Notes: a model not told the origin generated them from the letters alone. 44,646 bases of DNA from Erysipelotrichaceae bacterium (GCA_017473335.1 JAFULN010000069.1:1-44646), one strand, 5' to 3'. Counted from the first letter of the stretch, positions 7,823-17,600 are shown. Program-made: numbers and translations.

Positions 7823-7850
7823 GAGTATTTCATTAGAAATACTCTTTTTT
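7823..7850 (+). terminator. Rho-independent terminator of rpsT
   Basis: Stem GAGTATTTC (7823-7831) / GAAATACTC (7836-7844), loop ATTA, then six T. Confidence 0.85.
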
Positions 7851-7858
7851 ATCCACAA

Positions 7859-7885
7859 TTAATAAAGACAGCTTATTGCTGTCTT
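7859..7885 (-). terminator. Terminator of trmK
   Basis: The minus strand shows the stem AAGACAGC / GCTGTCTT with a 5-nt loop, followed by an interrupted T tract. The 5' arm overlaps the trmK stop. The rpsT hairpin just beyond could add bidirectional insulation. Confidence 0.5.
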
Positions 7886-8535
7886 ATCTGTTTCATTTCC
7901 TCAGCTTCACGATAAAGCTGAGCTTTTTTTGTATCATCAGTCACTTTTGAAGCTATTACTTCATTCTTTACAATCCTTCTATCAAGATATTCAAGAAACT
8001 CAGAATCTTTACGCTTCAACAATACTGGACCATACTTTATTTCAAGTTCTGTGTAGGATTCATGAAATGATGTATTCAAGCATACGATTTCATAAGTCTT
8101 TCCGGCATCTTCGACAACCTTCTCTTCTTCAATCGTCATATGATGTTCACTGACCCATCTGCGAAGCATACAAACATCACGATTCGATTGAAGAATGATA
8201 CGCTGAAACTGAGTTAATCGTTCAAAATCATCTTCAAGAATCATTTCAATCGTTTTCCATCCCATGCCAGCGATGATCATTGAATTGGCATCCAAAGGAA
8301 CTTTAGAGAATCCAGGACAAAGAATTGTTGAAATCTGTTGACTGTAACCTGCTTCTAATATTGTTTTCTGTGCCTGTTTTAAAGGACCTTCTGCAATATC
8401 ACAGGCATAGACCTTTGAACAAATCCCCCTTCGAATCAATTCGCACGGAAGATATGCATGGTCTGTTCCAATATCACAAGCAATTGTTCCATTAGGCACT
8501 AATGTGCTTAATACTCTTAAACGTTTGGAAATCAT
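7873..8535 (-). CDS. trmK: tRNA (adenine(22)-N1)-methyltransferase TrmK
   Basis: TrmK is a SAM-dependent class I methyltransferase that forms m1A22 in bacterial tRNA. The 220-residue protein begins ISKRLRVLSTLVPNGTIACDIGTDHAYLP, where CDIGTDHAYLP is the SAM-binding motif I typical of the family, followed by VYACDIAEGPLKQA. The C-terminus is a helical coiled segment rich in lysine and glutamate. It follows rpoD with a one-base overlap (TAATG) and has no obvious Shine-Dalgarno sequence, so it probably depends on translational reinitiation. rpoD-trmK is the standard Gram-positive order. Confidence 0.93.
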   Translation of the reverse strand: MISKRLRVLSTLVPNGTIACDIGTDHAYLPCELIRRGICSKVYACDIAEGPLKQAQKTILEAGYSQQISTILCPGFSKVPLDANSMIIAGMGWKTIEMILEDDFERLTQFQRIILQSNRDVCMLRRWVSEHHMTIEEEKVVEDAGKTYEIVCLNTSFHESYTELEIKYGPVLLKRKDSEFLEYLDRRIVKNEVIASKVTDDTKKAQLYREAEEMKQIRQQ

Positions 8536-9722
8536 TAGTTCTTATCAACAAAATCACGCAAACGCTTAGAACGAGTTGGATGTTTCAGTTTACGCAAAGC
8601 TTTTGCTTCAATCTGACGAATACGTTCACGAGTAACATTGAATTCTTTACCCACTTCTTCCAGAGTTCTTGTACGGCCATCATACAAACCAAAACGAAGA
8701 CGCAATACTTTTTCTTCACGTTCTGTCAAACCCTGAAGAACCATATTGATTTCATCTTTCAAAAGCTCATTGTTGGCATACTGGTCAGGAGAAAGTGCAT
8801 TTTCATCTTCAATGAAATCTCCCAGATGACTGTCATCTTCCTCACCAATAGGTGTTTCCAATGATACAGGTTCCAATGCAATCTTCTGAATTTCTCGTAC
8901 TTTTTCAGGAGTAATATTTTCCATACGTGCAGCAATTTCTTCTGCAGTTGGTTCACGACCTAAATCCTGAACAAGCTGACGCTGAATACGAGTCAGCTTA
9001 TTGATTGTTTCAACCATATGTACAGGAATACGAATTGTACGAGCCTGATCTGCAATTGCACGAGTAATTGCCTGTCGAATCCACCATGTAGCATATGTAG
9101 AGAACTTAAAGCCCTTTGTATAGTCAAATTTTTCAACAGCTTTGACAAGTCCCATGTTACCTTCCTGAATCAAATCAAGAAACAGCATGCCTCGTCCAAC
9201 ATATTTTTTCGCAATGGATACAACCAGACGCAGGTTTGCGCTAATCAAAATACGTTTTGCTTCTTCATCACCAGCCTGAATACGGCGAGCAATTTCAGGT
9301 TCATCTTCAGGATTCAGCAGCGGAACACGTCCGATTTCTTTTAAATACATCTTTACTGGATCATTAATACGGCTTGTATTGGATGAATATGTTTCCAAAG
9401 ATTCTAATTCAACAGTCTGAATTTCTTCAACATCTTCACTGTCAATAAAATCAATATCATCCAAGTCAGCAGCACTCATGTCTTCAACATCACTGAGATT
9501 TTCTGGTGCTTCTACCACATCATCGGAAATCACAATGTCATTGGCTGAGAACCATTCGAACAGATCATCCAGTTCTTCATCACTCATGGCCAGATGCTTG
9601 ATGGCTTCCATGACATCCTTCTGGTAAAGTTCTTTGTTTTTGTCATAACTTTTTTTGAATTCTTCTTTGCATTCATCCAATGTTTTGACAACTAAATTTT
9701 TCTTTTTGTCACTGTTCTTCAT
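8535..9722 (-). CDS. rpoD: RNA polymerase primary sigma factor SigA/RpoD
   Basis: This is the housekeeping sigma-70 factor. The 395-residue protein has region 1.1 (acidic N-terminus), region 1.2 ([16 protein letters not shown]), region 2 with [17 protein letters not shown], region 3 ([10 protein letters not shown]) and region 4 with the helix-turn-helix [21 protein letters not shown] use the ATG at 9722, 7 nt after GGGGG; a TTG three bases upstream is too close to the ribosome binding site. It overlaps the end of dnaG by 14 nt, so it belongs to the macromolecular synthesis operon glyS-dnaG-rpoD-trmK, driven by the promoter at 12904-12933. Confidence 0.97.
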   Translation of the reverse strand: MKNSDKKKNLVVKTLDECKEEFKKSYDKNKELYQKDVMEAIKHLAMSDEELDDLFEWFSANDIVISDDVVEAPENLSDVEDMSAADLDDIDFIDSEDVEEIQTVELESLETYSSNTSRINDPVKMYLKEIGRVPLLNPEDEPEIARRIQAGDEEAKRILISANLRLVVSIAKKYVGRGMLFLDLIQEGNMGLVKAVEKFDYTKGFKFSTYATWWIRQAITRAIADQARTIRIPVHMVETINKLTRIQRQLVQDLGREPTAEEIAARMENITPEKVREIQKIALEPVSLETPIGEEDDSHLGDFIEDENALSPDQYANNELLKDEINMVLQGLTEREEKVLRLRFGLYDGRTRTLEEVGKEFNVTRERIRQIEAKALRKLKHPTRSKRLRDFVDKN

Positions 9723-11475
9723 CAATGTACCCCCTTAATTCGAGTTGTATTTGGTTTCTTTGATCAATCAGTGCTTTAATGCTGTCGGGATTGCGTATTT
9801 CTCTTAATTTTGCGTTAATTTCCTGCAGTCGTTCTTCCTGCATGGCTCTTTTCAAACGCCTGATGCTTCCGCTAAGCACTTCTTCATCAAAGGTGTTAAC
9901 TAATGTTGCATCACTGGATATTTCCAGCAGCAATTGTTTCACTTCGTCTTCTTTTGTACTATCCAAAAGCTCTGCAATTTCACACACATCACTTCTGCGA
10001 TAAGCATCCACAATGATGACGGCACATTTCTGTGACATTTCATTTAATAGAAAACCAAGTTGAGATTTAAAAATTTCACAGGCGTGTTTCGACGTAAGCA
10101 TTTGTGACAAGATTTGTCGCTCCGCTTTAGTCTTACCATCTAATGGTGCACTTAAACGCCTTTGTGGTCTGTTATTTTTGACAGGTTCTTGTTTTACAGG
10201 TTTTGTTACATCCACTGCAAGCTGTGCTAGATTAAATCCAGTCACCAAAGAAAGCTGATGGGTAAAATTCTGACGGTCAAAATCATCCTGACACTGCTCA
10301 ATCTCTTCTTTAACTCTTAATGCAAATTGTTTCTTTTCACTATAGTTACCAAGATTGTACTGCTTTTTCAGCCATTCAAACATGAACTCCATCAGTGTCA
10401 TAGTTTTCTTTGTCATCTTTATGAGTGCTTCTTTACCGTATTTCTCAATGATTTCATCAGGATCAAGTCCTGTCTGATTATCAATGATTTCAACATGTGC
10501 ACCCATAGATGACGCCAGTTTCGCAGCTTTCGCTGTTGCATTCTGACCTGCTTTATCACCATCGTAACAGAAACAAATAGTTTTGGAACACTGCATCAGC
10601 AAACGAATCTGTTCCTTTGTGCATGCTGTCCCTAAAGTTGCTGTTACATTGTCAATGCCTGCCTTAGAAAAGGCAATAACATCCATCACACCTTCTGTTA
10701 CAATCACACGTCCAGCCATTCTAGAAGGCTGTTTAGCACGATGATAATTATACAAAACATGTCCTTTAACATATAATTCCGTTTCATTGGTATTAATGTA
10801 CTTAGGTGCATCTTTCTCCAATGTACGGGCAGTAAATCCAATTGGATTACCTAACGAATCATGAATCGGAAACGTAATTCGGTTATAGAATACATCATGA
10901 AGACCACTTTGACTCAGCTGAATCAAATTGCACGCTAACATATTTGAATCTTCATGACCCTTTGCCTTCAGAAATGTTCTCAGCTGATCATTTGGTCCAT
11001 TAAAACCAATTTCAAACTTTTCAATCACTTCTTTTGTGATTCCACGCTGAGTTAAATACTCATAGTAACTCTTTGCAGAAACACTCATCAGCTGAAACTT
11101 CATAAACGCAATTGCTTCATTCATCACCTTATGAAGTGAAGCTTTGCGGCTATCCACTTTAGGAAGAAAACTTTCCTTAGGAAGTTCCAGTGGATAATTG
11201 CACAATTCAGCAACCTTATATACCGATTCAACAAATCCTATTTTTTCATAATTCTGCACAAAGCCGAACACATTCCCACCTGCAGAACAGACAAAGCATT
11301 TATAAATCTGCTTATCTTCTGCAATGGATAAGGATGGATCGTGGTCATCATGAAATGGGCAGACAGCTTTTACAGCTCTGCCCTTTCTTTGAATTGGAAT
11401 GTAGTGAGAAATGACATCCACGATATCAGCGTGTCTGCGAATGTCATTGATTGTTTCTTCGCTGATACGTGCCAA
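9709..11475 (-). CDS. dnaG: DNA primase DnaG
   Basis: DnaG makes the RNA primers for replication. The protein is about 588 residues. The N-terminal zinc-binding domain is CPFH...YKCFVC (Cys39, His42, Cys60, Cys63 from the chosen start). The TOPRIM domain carries [11 protein letters not shown] with ATLGTACT and [10 protein letters not shown]-terminal DnaB-binding region follows. The start is not ATG. A GTG at 11484 directly abuts the GAGGAG, while a TTG at 11475 lies 8 nt downstream of it and gives [10 protein letters not shown], so I prefer TTG. It lies between glyS and rpoD. Confidence 0.95.
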   Translation of the reverse strand: MARISEETINDIRRHADIVDVISHYIPIQRKGRAVKAVCPFHDDHDPSLSIAEDKQIYKCFVCSAGGNVFGFVQNYEKIGFVESVYKVAELCNYPLELPKESFLPKVDSRKASLHKVMNEAIAFMKFQLMSVSAKSYYEYLTQRGITKEVIEKFEIGFNGPNDQLRTFLKAKGHEDSNMLACNLIQLSQSGLHDVFYNRITFPIHDSLGNPIGFTARTLEKDAPKYINTNETELYVKGHVLYNYHRAKQPSRMAGRVIVTEGVMDVIAFSKAGIDNVTATLGTACTKEQIRLLMQCSKTICFCYDGDKAGQNATAKAAKLASSMGAHVEIIDNQTGLDPDEIIEKYGKEALIKMTKKTMTLMEFMFEWLKKQYNLGNYSEKKQFALRVKEEIEQCQDDFDRQNFTHQLSLVTGFNLAQLAVDVTKPVKQEPVKNNRPQRRLSAPLDGKTKAERQILSQMLTSKHACEIFKSQLGFLLNEMSQKCAVIIVDAYRRSDVCEIAELLDSTKEDEVKQLLLEISSDATLVNTFDEEVLSGSIRRLKRAMQEERLQEINAKLREIRNPDSIKALIDQRNQIQLELRGYIDEEQ

Positions 11476-11493
11476 CTTCTTCACTCCTCTTAA

Positions 11494-12867
11494 TTAAAAC
11501 TTTAAACTCTTATGAAGCAGTTCGTTTAAATCCTCAATGCGAACTCTTTCCTGTTCCATAGAATCACGATGACGAACCGTTACACAGCCATCATTTTCTG
11601 TTTCAAAGTCTACAGTGATGCAGAATGGCGTACCAATCGCATCCTGTCTGCGATAACGCTTACCAATAGAACCAGCTTCATCATATTCCACATTATAGTC
11701 TTCCAAAAGCTGCATATAAACTTCATTAGCTTTTTCAGACAGCTTCTTAGACAATGGCATGATACAAGCTTTGATTGGTGCCAAAGCAGGATGGAAATGC
11801 ATAACAATACGTGTATCATTTTCCAACTGTTCTTCTTCGTAAGCTTCACACAGATAAGCCAATGCCAAACGTTCTACACCAACAGCTGGCTCAACACAGT
11901 AAGGCACAAACTTTTCATTTGTCTGAGGATCCAGATATTCCAAAGAAGTCTTTGCATGTTCCATATGCTGCTTTAAATCATAATCAGTACGGTCTGCAAT
12001 GCCCCACAGTTCTCCCCATCCAAATGGATACAGATATTCAATGTCACTTGTTCCCTTTGAATAGAAGCTTAATTCTTCCTGAGAATGTTCTCTCATACGC
12101 AGATTTTCTTCTTTCAGCCCTAAAGAAAGCAGCCAGTTCCAGCAGAATTTCTGCCAGTATGCATACCACTTCAAATCTTCTCCTGGATGACAGAAGAATT
12201 CAAGTTCCATCTGTTCAAATTCACGAGTACGGAAAATAAAGTTACCTGGGGTAATTTCATTACGGAAGCTCTTTCCAACCTGACCAATACCGAAAGGCAA
12301 TTTCTTTCTTGTTGTACGCTGAACATTCTTGAAGTTCACAAACATCCCCTGTGCAGTTTCAGGACGCAGGTAAATTGTGTTCTTGCTGTCTTCAACGATG
12401 CCCTGGAATGTTTTAAACATCAGGTTAAACTGACGGATATCAGTAAAATCATGCGCGCCGCAGTTCGGACAAGCAATATGATGTTCCTTAATATAGTTCA
12501 TCAGTTCTTCATTGCTCCATCCACCAGGGTTTACTGTACCATTGCTGTGATCTTCAATCAAATGGTCAGCACGATGACGAGTCTTGCACTGTTTGCAGTC
12601 CATCAGCGGGTCATTGAATGTCTTCAGATGTCCTGAAGCTTCCCATACTTTTGGATTCATCAGAATGGCTGCCTGAATCCCTGTGTTGTAAGGATTGCAC
12701 TGGATAAATTTCTTCCACCATGCATTCTTAATATTGTTTTTCAGTTCTACGCCCAATGGTCCAAAATCCCATGTATTGCTCAAACCGCCGTAAATTTCAG
12801 AACCCTGAAATACAAAACCAGATGTCTTCGCATGAGCGACAATTGTATCAAACTCTTTTACAGCCAT
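11494..12867 (-). CDS. glyS: Glycine-tRNA ligase (homodimeric type)
   Basis: It charges tRNA-Gly with glycine. This is the single-chain alpha2 class II synthetase (457 residues), not the alpha2beta2 GlyQS form. Motifs are motif 2 ([19 protein letters not shown]), a zinc site CKQC (91-94) with CPNC (133-136), and a C-terminal anticodon-binding domain ending in the [10 protein letters not shown] region. The ATG at 12867 has AAGGAG. It heads the glyS-dnaG-rpoD-trmK unit from a strong promoter. No T-box leader precedes it: only 62 nt separate it from recO. Confidence 0.96.
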   Translation of the reverse strand: MAVKEFDTIVAHAKTSGFVFQGSEIYGGLSNTWDFGPLGVELKNNIKNAWWKKFIQCNPYNTGIQAAILMNPKVWEASGHLKTFNDPLMDCKQCKTRHRADHLIEDHSNGTVNPGGWSNEELMNYIKEHHIACPNCGAHDFTDIRQFNLMFKTFQGIVEDSKNTIYLRPETAQGMFVNFKNVQRTTRKKLPFGIGQVGKSFRNEITPGNFIFRTREFEQMELEFFCHPGEDLKWYAYWQKFCWNWLLSLGLKEENLRMREHSQEELSFYSKGTSDIEYLYPFGWGELWGIADRTDYDLKQHMEHAKTSLEYLDPQTNEKFVPYCVEPAVGVERLALAYLCEAYEEEQLENDTRIVMHFHPALAPIKACIMPLSKKLSEKANEVYMQLLEDYNVEYDEAGSIGKRYRRQDAIGTPFCITVDFETENDGCVTVRHRDSMEQERVRIEDLNELLHKSLKF

Positions 12868-12895
12868 AAAAATACTCCTTTATCTACTTTTATAC

Positions 12896-12913
12896 AGTGT
12901 AATATTATACACT
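12896..12913. promoter_or_regulatory. Inverted repeat over the glyS promoter -10
   Basis: The perfect arms AGTGTA (12896-12901) and TACACT (12908-12913) are separated by 6 nt and cover the TATAAT. This could be an operator or a small hairpin at the transcript 5' end. No cognate regulator is suggested by the context. Confidence 0.35.
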
Positions 12914-12933
12914 CTTTTTCCACTTTAAGTCAA
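12904..12933 (-). promoter_or_regulatory. SigA promoter of glyS-dnaG-rpoD-trmK
   Basis: The minus strand reads TTGACT (12928-12933), an 18-nt spacer and TATAAT (12904-12909). The -35 overlaps the recO stop codon. No terminator separates recO from glyS, so read-through from the ybeY-recO genes is also possible. Confidence 0.65.
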
Positions 12934-13661
12934 TCCATCAATGAACGAATCCAATTCCATGAATGTAGTCGAATCCCCGCATGATGTACAAGAAAATCAA
13001 TCATCGTTGTAACATCATTCAATGTAAATGGACCTTTTTCTTTCAATAACTCAAAATGTTCAAAAGATGCCTTGTTCAAAAGACGAAAATGAATCAAATC
13101 TTCTAATGTACATGCGTAAGCATGAACTTTTGGCCGACAATGCTGACAGACAAAACCACCTTCTCTAATAGAAATTGAAGATACCTGAGTACTTCCACAC
13201 AAAACACATTCATCTACTACTGGTTCTATTCCAATCAAACGACACACAAAAGATAGAAACAAACACACAGAAAGATATTTATCTTCGTACAATGTATTTA
13301 GTGCACATTCCAAATTACGATATAATTCATCTTCTACAACACCCTGGTCACTGATTTTTTCAGTCAATTCACAAAGCAGGCCGGCAAAATTCAAAAGATC
13401 TAAATCTTCTCGAACATGTCGCCGGCTGTTATTTATTCTTGCAGTTTTTAAAGGAAACACAGTCTTTGTTTCCTTGTAATCAAAACAAAACTCACTCGAT
13501 GTGAATGGCAGACAAGCAGGTGCATTTTTAGAATGAACAGACATCGTTCCCTTTGCAACAAGCGAAATACGTCCAAACTCTTTCGTTAAAACACTGATTA
13601 GAGTATCTTTCTCTCGATAGTCCCTGCTAGAAAGCACAATGCCTTCACTCACATCATTCAT
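12930..13661 (-). CDS. recO: DNA repair protein RecO
   Basis: RecO loads RecA on SSB-coated gaps with RecF and RecR. The 243-residue protein begins SEGIVLSSRDYREKDTLISVLTKEFG, the N-terminal OB fold, and contains a zinc finger CVLC (152-155) with CQHC (172-175). Its ATG overlaps the era stop (ATGA) and GGAGG lies 7 nt upstream. era-recO is the usual order in Bacillota. Confidence 0.95.
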   Translation of the reverse strand: MNDVSEGIVLSSRDYREKDTLISVLTKEFGRISLVAKGTMSVHSKNAPACLPFTSSEFCFDYKETKTVFPLKTARINNSRRHVREDLDLLNFAGLLCELTEKISDQGVVEDELYRNLECALNTLYEDKYLSVCLFLSFVCRLIGIEPVVDECVLCGSTQVSSISIREGGFVCQHCRPKVHAYACTLEDLIHFRLLNKASFEHFELLKEKGPFTLNDVTTMIDFLVHHAGIRLHSWNWIRSLMD

Positions 13662-14551
13662 TCTTCATCCTCCATTTGGATATAGCCTAGTTGTTTCAGC
13701 TTACTTTCTTTGTTACGCCAGTCCTTCTCTACACGTACAAAGAGTTCTAAGAAAATACGGCTGCCCAAAATCTCTTCAAGCTCTTTTCTGGCCTCCATAC
13801 CGATTTTACGAATCATCTGTCCTTGTTTACCTATAATGATTCCTTTCTGTGAATCACGCTCAACCAAAATCATTGCATTGATAATTAATGAATCACGTTT
13901 TCTGCGAATGCGTTCAATCACAACAGCCACAGAATGCGGCACTTCTTCTTCTGTGTTCAAAAGTACTTTCTCACGAACAATTTCAGCCATAATAAACTGT
14001 TCAGGGTAATCACACACCTGGTCTGAAGGATAATACTGTATTCCATCTTCCAGATAATTTTTCGTTACTTTCAAAAGAGCATCCAAATTATCTTCTTCCT
14101 TAGCAGAAATTGGGAAAATTTCTTTAAAATCATAACGTTTAGACCATGAAATCAATAATTCCATCAGTTCATCCTTGTTCAGAAGATCAATCTTATTCAG
14201 CACAAGAAAAACTGGCAGACGATTTTGTTTCAGTGTATTCAAAACATATTCATCTCCGCTGCCAAATGGGACAGAACCATCCACCAAATAATAAATAACA
14301 TCAACCCCGCCAGCATTCGAAAGAGCTTCTTTATTCATATTCGCCCCCAAAGCATGATGAGGTTTATGAATTCCAGGAGTATCTACAAAAACAATTTGTG
14401 AATCTTCATCTGTACGAATCCCTCGAATCGCATTACGAGTCGTCTGTGGCTTTGGACTAATAATCGCAATCTTCTGATTCAGCAATGCATTTAAAAGTGT
14501 ACTTTTCCCTGCATTAGGACGTCCAATCAGCGCAACAAATCCGCTTTTCAT
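13658..14551 (-). CDS. era: GTPase Era
   Basis: Era is an essential GTPase for 30S maturation that binds the 3' end of 16S rRNA. The 297-residue protein has G1 GRPNAGKS (10-17), G3 DTPG (57-60) and G4 NKID (119-122). The C-terminal KH domain includes GIIIGKQGQMIRKIG. The start overlaps the cdd stop by one base (TAATG), with AGAGGA 9 nt upstream. ybeY-dgkA-cdd-era-recO is a contiguous, overlapping run, so co-translation is likely. Confidence 0.97.
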   Translation of the reverse strand: MKSGFVALIGRPNAGKSTLLNALLNQKIAIISPKPQTTRNAIRGIRTDEDSQIVFVDTPGIHKPHHALGANMNKEALSNAGGVDVIYYLVDGSVPFGSGDEYVLNTLKQNRLPVFLVLNKIDLLNKDELMELLISWSKRYDFKEIFPISAKEEDNLDALLKVTKNYLEDGIQYYPSDQVCDYPEQFIMAEIVREKVLLNTEEEVPHSVAVVIERIRRKRDSLIINAMILVERDSQKGIIIGKQGQMIRKIGMEARKELEEILGSRIFLELFVRVEKDWRNKESKLKQLGYIQMEDEE

Positions 14552-14949
14552 TAAGCTAAATCCTCTGCGTTAAACTGCATAGGAAGCAGTTCTGCAATTG
14601 TTTTTACAATTACTTCTTTACCATTGGATAAAATGATAGGTGTGTCCTGATTCAAAAGTTCTGATAACACCTGACGGCATACACCGCAAGGAGCACCAAC
14701 ACGTCCTCCATCTGTTACGATTGCCAATGCTTCAATATCATTTTTTCGATATCCGTTTGAATAAGCCGCAAAAACAGCACTGCGTTCACCACAGTTTGTT
14801 GCACCATAAGATGCATTTTCAATGTTGGCACCATAGAAATAGCTGCCATCCTTGCAGGCAACACAAGCACCTACATGATAATTGGAATAAGGCGCATACG
14901 CATTGTCCATCGCCTTAAAAGCATGTTTCAAAATTTCTTCCTGTGTCAT
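14551..14949 (-). CDS. cdd: Cytidine deaminase
   Basis: It deaminates cytidine and deoxycytidine for pyrimidine salvage. The 132-residue protein is the normal length for the tetrameric, one-zinc type. The active site is TNCGERSAV (zinc ligand Cys53, catalytic Glu55) with PCGVCRQ (Cys88 and Cys91), and the substrate-binding NIENASYG is present. I choose the ATG at 14949, which has AAAGGAG and starts 13 nt after the dgkA stop; an upstream in-frame ATG overlaps dgkA and lacks a site. dgkA-cdd-era is conserved in Bacillota. Confidence 0.96.
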   Translation of the reverse strand: MTQEEILKHAFKAMDNAYAPYSNYHVGACVACKDGSYFYGANIENASYGATNCGERSAVFAAYSNGYRKNDIEALAIVTDGGRVGAPCGVCRQVLSELLNQDTPIILSNGKEVIVKTIAELLPMQFNAEDLA

Positions 14950-14962
14950 ATCTTCTTCTCCT

Positions 14963-15289
14963 TTAAAATAATACAATCACTAAAGCAGCTATGAATGCAC
15001 TTAAAGCACAAACCAGTACACCAGCTGCAGACAAATCTTTGATTTTCCCAATTGTTTCATCATAATCCGGACAAATTTTATCACAAATCATTTCAATACA
15101 TGTATTAAAAATCTCCGCACTAATCACAAGTCCTATTAAGATGATAACCGCAAGCCATTCCTCTGGTGTAAATTTCAGCAACAGCCCTGCCGTAACAATA
15201 CAAAGTCCCAAAAGAAACTGAATCATAATGCTTCGATGTCTTAGACCAAACAAAAGTCCATGAAAAGCATCTAAAAATTTCTTTTTCAT
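14963..15289 (-). CDS. dgkA: DgkA-type kinase (undecaprenol/diacylglycerol kinase family)
   Basis: The 108-residue membrane enzyme has three membrane helices. The signature SAEIFNTCIEMICD followed by IGKIKDLSAAGVL carries the conserved Glu, Asn and Lys-Asp residues of the DgkA family. In Gram-positives this small form mainly phosphorylates undecaprenol, supplying the wall lipid carrier, rather than diacylglycerol. It overlaps the ybeY stop by 4 nt and precedes cdd, the standard order. Which substrate is used cannot be decided from the sequence. Confidence 0.93.
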   Translation of the reverse strand: MKKKFLDAFHGLLFGLRHRSIMIQFLLGLCIVTAGLLLKFTPEEWLAVIILIGLVISAEIFNTCIEMICDKICPDYDETIGKIKDLSAAGVLVCALSAFIAALVIVLF

Positions 15290-15744
15290 GCTTCATCACG
15301 GGAAACAATAGGATCTAAAATCAGCTTCTGTAAATCCGTCATTTCCTTTTCATCTTCTTCATTCATATGATCATAGCCAAAACAGTGCAATAAACCATGA
15401 ACAAACAAAAAACCAATTTCTCTTTTTTCAGAATGTCCATATTCCTTTGCCTGATCTACAACTGCATCCACATTAATGAAAATATCTCCCAGTTCAATCT
15501 CATCTTCCATACCAAAGACCTCACCTTCCATTGCTGCAAAGGTAATAACATCTGTTGGTCGGTCAATTCCTCGATAATCACGATTTATTTCATGAATCTT
15601 GCGCTTTTTGACCAGAATAATTGAGATTGCATACTCTTCTGTCTTCTTTAGTGTTTTCAATGTTTCACTCATAATTGTTTCAAACAAAGGTGCATACTGT
15701 TTCCATTGTTTATCGCGTGTTTTATTTCTTACTGTACAGTTCAT
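15286..15744 (-). CDS. ybeY: Endoribonuclease YbeY
   Basis: YbeY is a zinc-dependent RNase for 16S rRNA 3' maturation and 70S quality control. The 152-residue protein carries the metal motif HGLLHCFGYDH (His116, His120, His126) and RPTDVITFA. I choose the ATG at 15744, 6 nt after AGGTG; an in-frame GTG three codons upstream lies inside that site. In Bacillus, phoH and the HD-domain gene yqfF precede ybeY. Here phoH is separated by the plus-strand Na/Pi cotransporter and yqfF is not in the window. A TATAAT lies at 15761-15766 but no good -35 is visible. Confidence 0.95.
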   Translation of the reverse strand: MNCTVRNKTRDKQWKQYAPLFETIMSETLKTLKKTEEYAISIILVKKRKIHEINRDYRGIDRPTDVITFAAMEGEVFGMEDEIELGDIFINVDAVVDQAKEYGHSEKREIGFLFVHGLLHCFGYDHMNEEDEKEMTDLQKLILDPIVSRDEA

Positions 15745-15842
15745 ATTTATCACCTGTTTTATTATACAACAAAAATGAATAGAACGGAAATGAAGTTCAT
15801 ATTACTTTTTAGTCTTATTATTTCACTATATATTCATGAATT

Positions 15843-15881
15843 TTAACCATTCCTTTACTTTCTCTTTACTGATTCTTTACT
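15843..15881 (+). promoter_or_regulatory. PHO-box-like tandem repeats upstream of the Na/Pi cotransporter
   Basis: Four hexamers stand in exact 11-bp phase: TTAACC (15843-15848), TTTACT (15854-15859), TTTACT (15865-15870) and TTTACT (15876-15881), each separated by 5 nt. PhoP of Bacillus binds TTAACA-like direct repeats with this same 11-bp period. The array ends 7 nt before the -10. The downstream gene is a phosphate transporter, so regulation by a PhoP-type response regulator is a reasonable inference. No phoPR genes are in the window. Confidence 0.6.
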
Positions 15882-15894
15882 AATCTGATAGAAT
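15865..15894 (+). promoter_or_regulatory. Promoter of the Na/Pi cotransporter
   Basis: TTTACT (15865-15870), an 18-nt spacer and TAGAAT (15889-15894). The -35 coincides with the third PHO-box repeat. The weak -35 and embedded repeats fit an activated promoter. Confidence 0.5.
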
Positions 15895-15914
15895 AACGTT
15901 AATGAGGTGATATT

Positions 15915-17600
15915 ATGTATATACTTACAACTGCACCTACCCTGGCTGATCTTCAATGGAACATGGTCCTGGGTGGATTTGGACTTTTCATGTTCGGTAT
16001 TAAATTTGTCGGAGATGGTCTAAAAAGCTTAGCTGGGGATAAGCTTCGTGATTACATCAACAAGTATACTTCCAAAACTTGGATGGCTCTCATTATTGGG
16101 ATAGTCATTACTGTTCTGATTCAGTCTTCATCTGCAACAACTGCAATTACTATTGGTTTAGTACGTGCCGGACTGATGAAACTGGAACAAGCTGCAGGCG
16201 TTGTTATTGGTGCCAACATCGGTACAACAATTACTGCATTTCTGATTGGTTTAAAAATTGAACGCTTCTCATTATACTTTGTTTTTTTAGGCGGAACGAT
16301 TCTTTCTTTCGCAAATAAAAAGCAAGCTCGACATATTGGTGAAGTACTGATTGGATTTGGCGCATTATTCTATGGGCTTCAGATCATGGGTGATTCCTTG
16401 AAGATGCTCAAAGATGTTCCTGAATTCGTTGCCTTTGCAGAAGCGATGTCCAACAATGCCTTCTTGTCATTAATGGCTGGTACACTTTTAACCGCATTAA
16501 TTCAAGGATCCGCTGCAACAATTGGTGTGATTCAGAAAATCTATGAATCTGGTGGAATGACACTGATTGCAGCTCTTCCATTTGTGTTTGGCTCTAACAT
16601 CGGTACAACAATCACTGGTGCATTTGCTGCAATTGGCGGTACACCTGAAGCAAAACGCACTGCACTTTTACATACTTTCTTTAATATCATCGGTACAACG
16701 ATTGGCATGATTCTACTTGTTCCATACGCTGGATTCATTCAATGGCTATCTACAGAATTTGCAGTAGCTCCAATGATGCAGATTGCAGTATCCCACATCA
16801 TTTTCAATGTTGGCGCAACATGTGTCTTCTATCCATTCACAAAACAGATGTGCAAATTTGTTTCCCTTGTTATTAAGGGTGATGAATCTGACCGCGTTGA
16901 AGTTTCTACCGAATCACTTGATACTGCACTGATTTATCAGCTGCCATCCAGTGCATTGTCTGTTGCTCAGAATTTAACAGTTCAAATGAGCAACGTTTCT
17001 ATCAAACTTGTTAATGATACCAAAACATATCTGATAGAAAAAACATCTTCCGCAAAAGAAAGTGTTGAACAGGCTGAACAGGTTATCAATGATCTTGACT
17101 CTCAAATCACTAATTACTTGATTGAAATCTCAAAAGTTGAACTTAGTGATTTAGAAATGAAACAATATACTGCAAATCTTCAGGTCGTTAAAAATCTGGA
17201 ACGTATTGGCGACTTAGGTACAAACCTCATCGAATTCTATGAAATGGTCTTTGAGGCTAAAGAAGCATTCTCACAAGAAGCTCTTCAGGAAATTTCTTCA
17301 ATGACTGATCGTCTTTTGGACATGATTCATTTAAGTTTAATGACTTTTGAAGATGAAAGCGAAAATGCATATGTCATGCTTCAGGACAATGAAAATAAAC
17401 TGGATTCGATGGAATATGACTATCGTCAGCTTCATTTCAAACGTATCCGTGATAAAGAATGCACAAGCACTGTTGCCGGCTCTGTCTACTGCGATATTCT
17501 AGGGACTTTGGAACGTATTGGCGACCACACTATGAACATTGCTAGATGTTCATTGGAACTTCCTAGTCACACAGAAGTCAAAACTAGTCATCTTAATTAA
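15915..17600 (+). CDS. Na+/phosphate cotransporter with PhoU-like domain
   Basis: The 561-residue protein combines a NptA/SLC34-like transporter with a cytoplasmic PhoU-like tail. The duplicated transport signature is clear: QSSSATT (70-76) in the first half and QGSAAT (197-202) in the second, plus GANIGTT (99-105) and GSNIGTT (226-232). Residues ~345-550 form a helical PhoU-like domain with NLERIGDLGTN and TLERIGDHTMNIA, the paired family motifs. It should import phosphate with sodium, modulated by the PhoU part. GAGGTG lies 6 nt before the ATG. It sits alone on the plus strand between ybeY and phoH, splitting a normally contiguous cluster. Confidence 0.93.
   Translation: MYILTTAPTLADLQWNMVLGGFGLFMFGIKFVGDGLKSLAGDKLRDYINKYTSKTWMALIIGIVITVLIQSSSATTAITIGLVRAGLMKLEQAAGVVIGANIGTTITAFLIGLKIERFSLYFVFLGGTILSFANKKQARHIGEVLIGFGALFYGLQIMGDSLKMLKDVPEFVAFAEAMSNNAFLSLMAGTLLTALIQGSAATIGVIQKIYESGGMTLIAALPFVFGSNIGTTITGAFAAIGGTPEAKRTALLHTFFNIIGTTIGMILLVPYAGFIQWLSTEFAVAPMMQIAVSHIIFNVGATCVFYPFTKQMCKFVSLVIKGDESDRVEVSTESLDTALIYQLPSSALSVAQNLTVQMSNVSIKLVNDTKTYLIEKTSSAKESVEQAEQVINDLDSQITNYLIEISKVELSDLEMKQYTANLQVVKNLERIGDLGTNLIEFYEMVFEAKEAFSQEALQEISSMTDRLLDMIHLSLMTFEDESENAYVMLQDNENKLDSMEYDYRQLHFKRIRDKECTSTVAGSVYCDILGTLERIGDHTMNIARCSLELPSHTEVKTSHLN

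Noticed and set aside
7441-7833. Long minus-strand open frame antisense to rpsT
   Set aside because: It overlaps rpsT completely, is rich in cysteine with low-complexity hydrophobic stretches, has no ribosome binding site and its composition matches the reverse of a ribosomal gene.
11569-12636. Several plus-strand open frames of 130-150 codons antisense to glyS
   Set aside because: They are shadows of the glyS coding sequence: no ribosome binding site, no motif, and the real minus-strand frame has all class II synthetase signatures.
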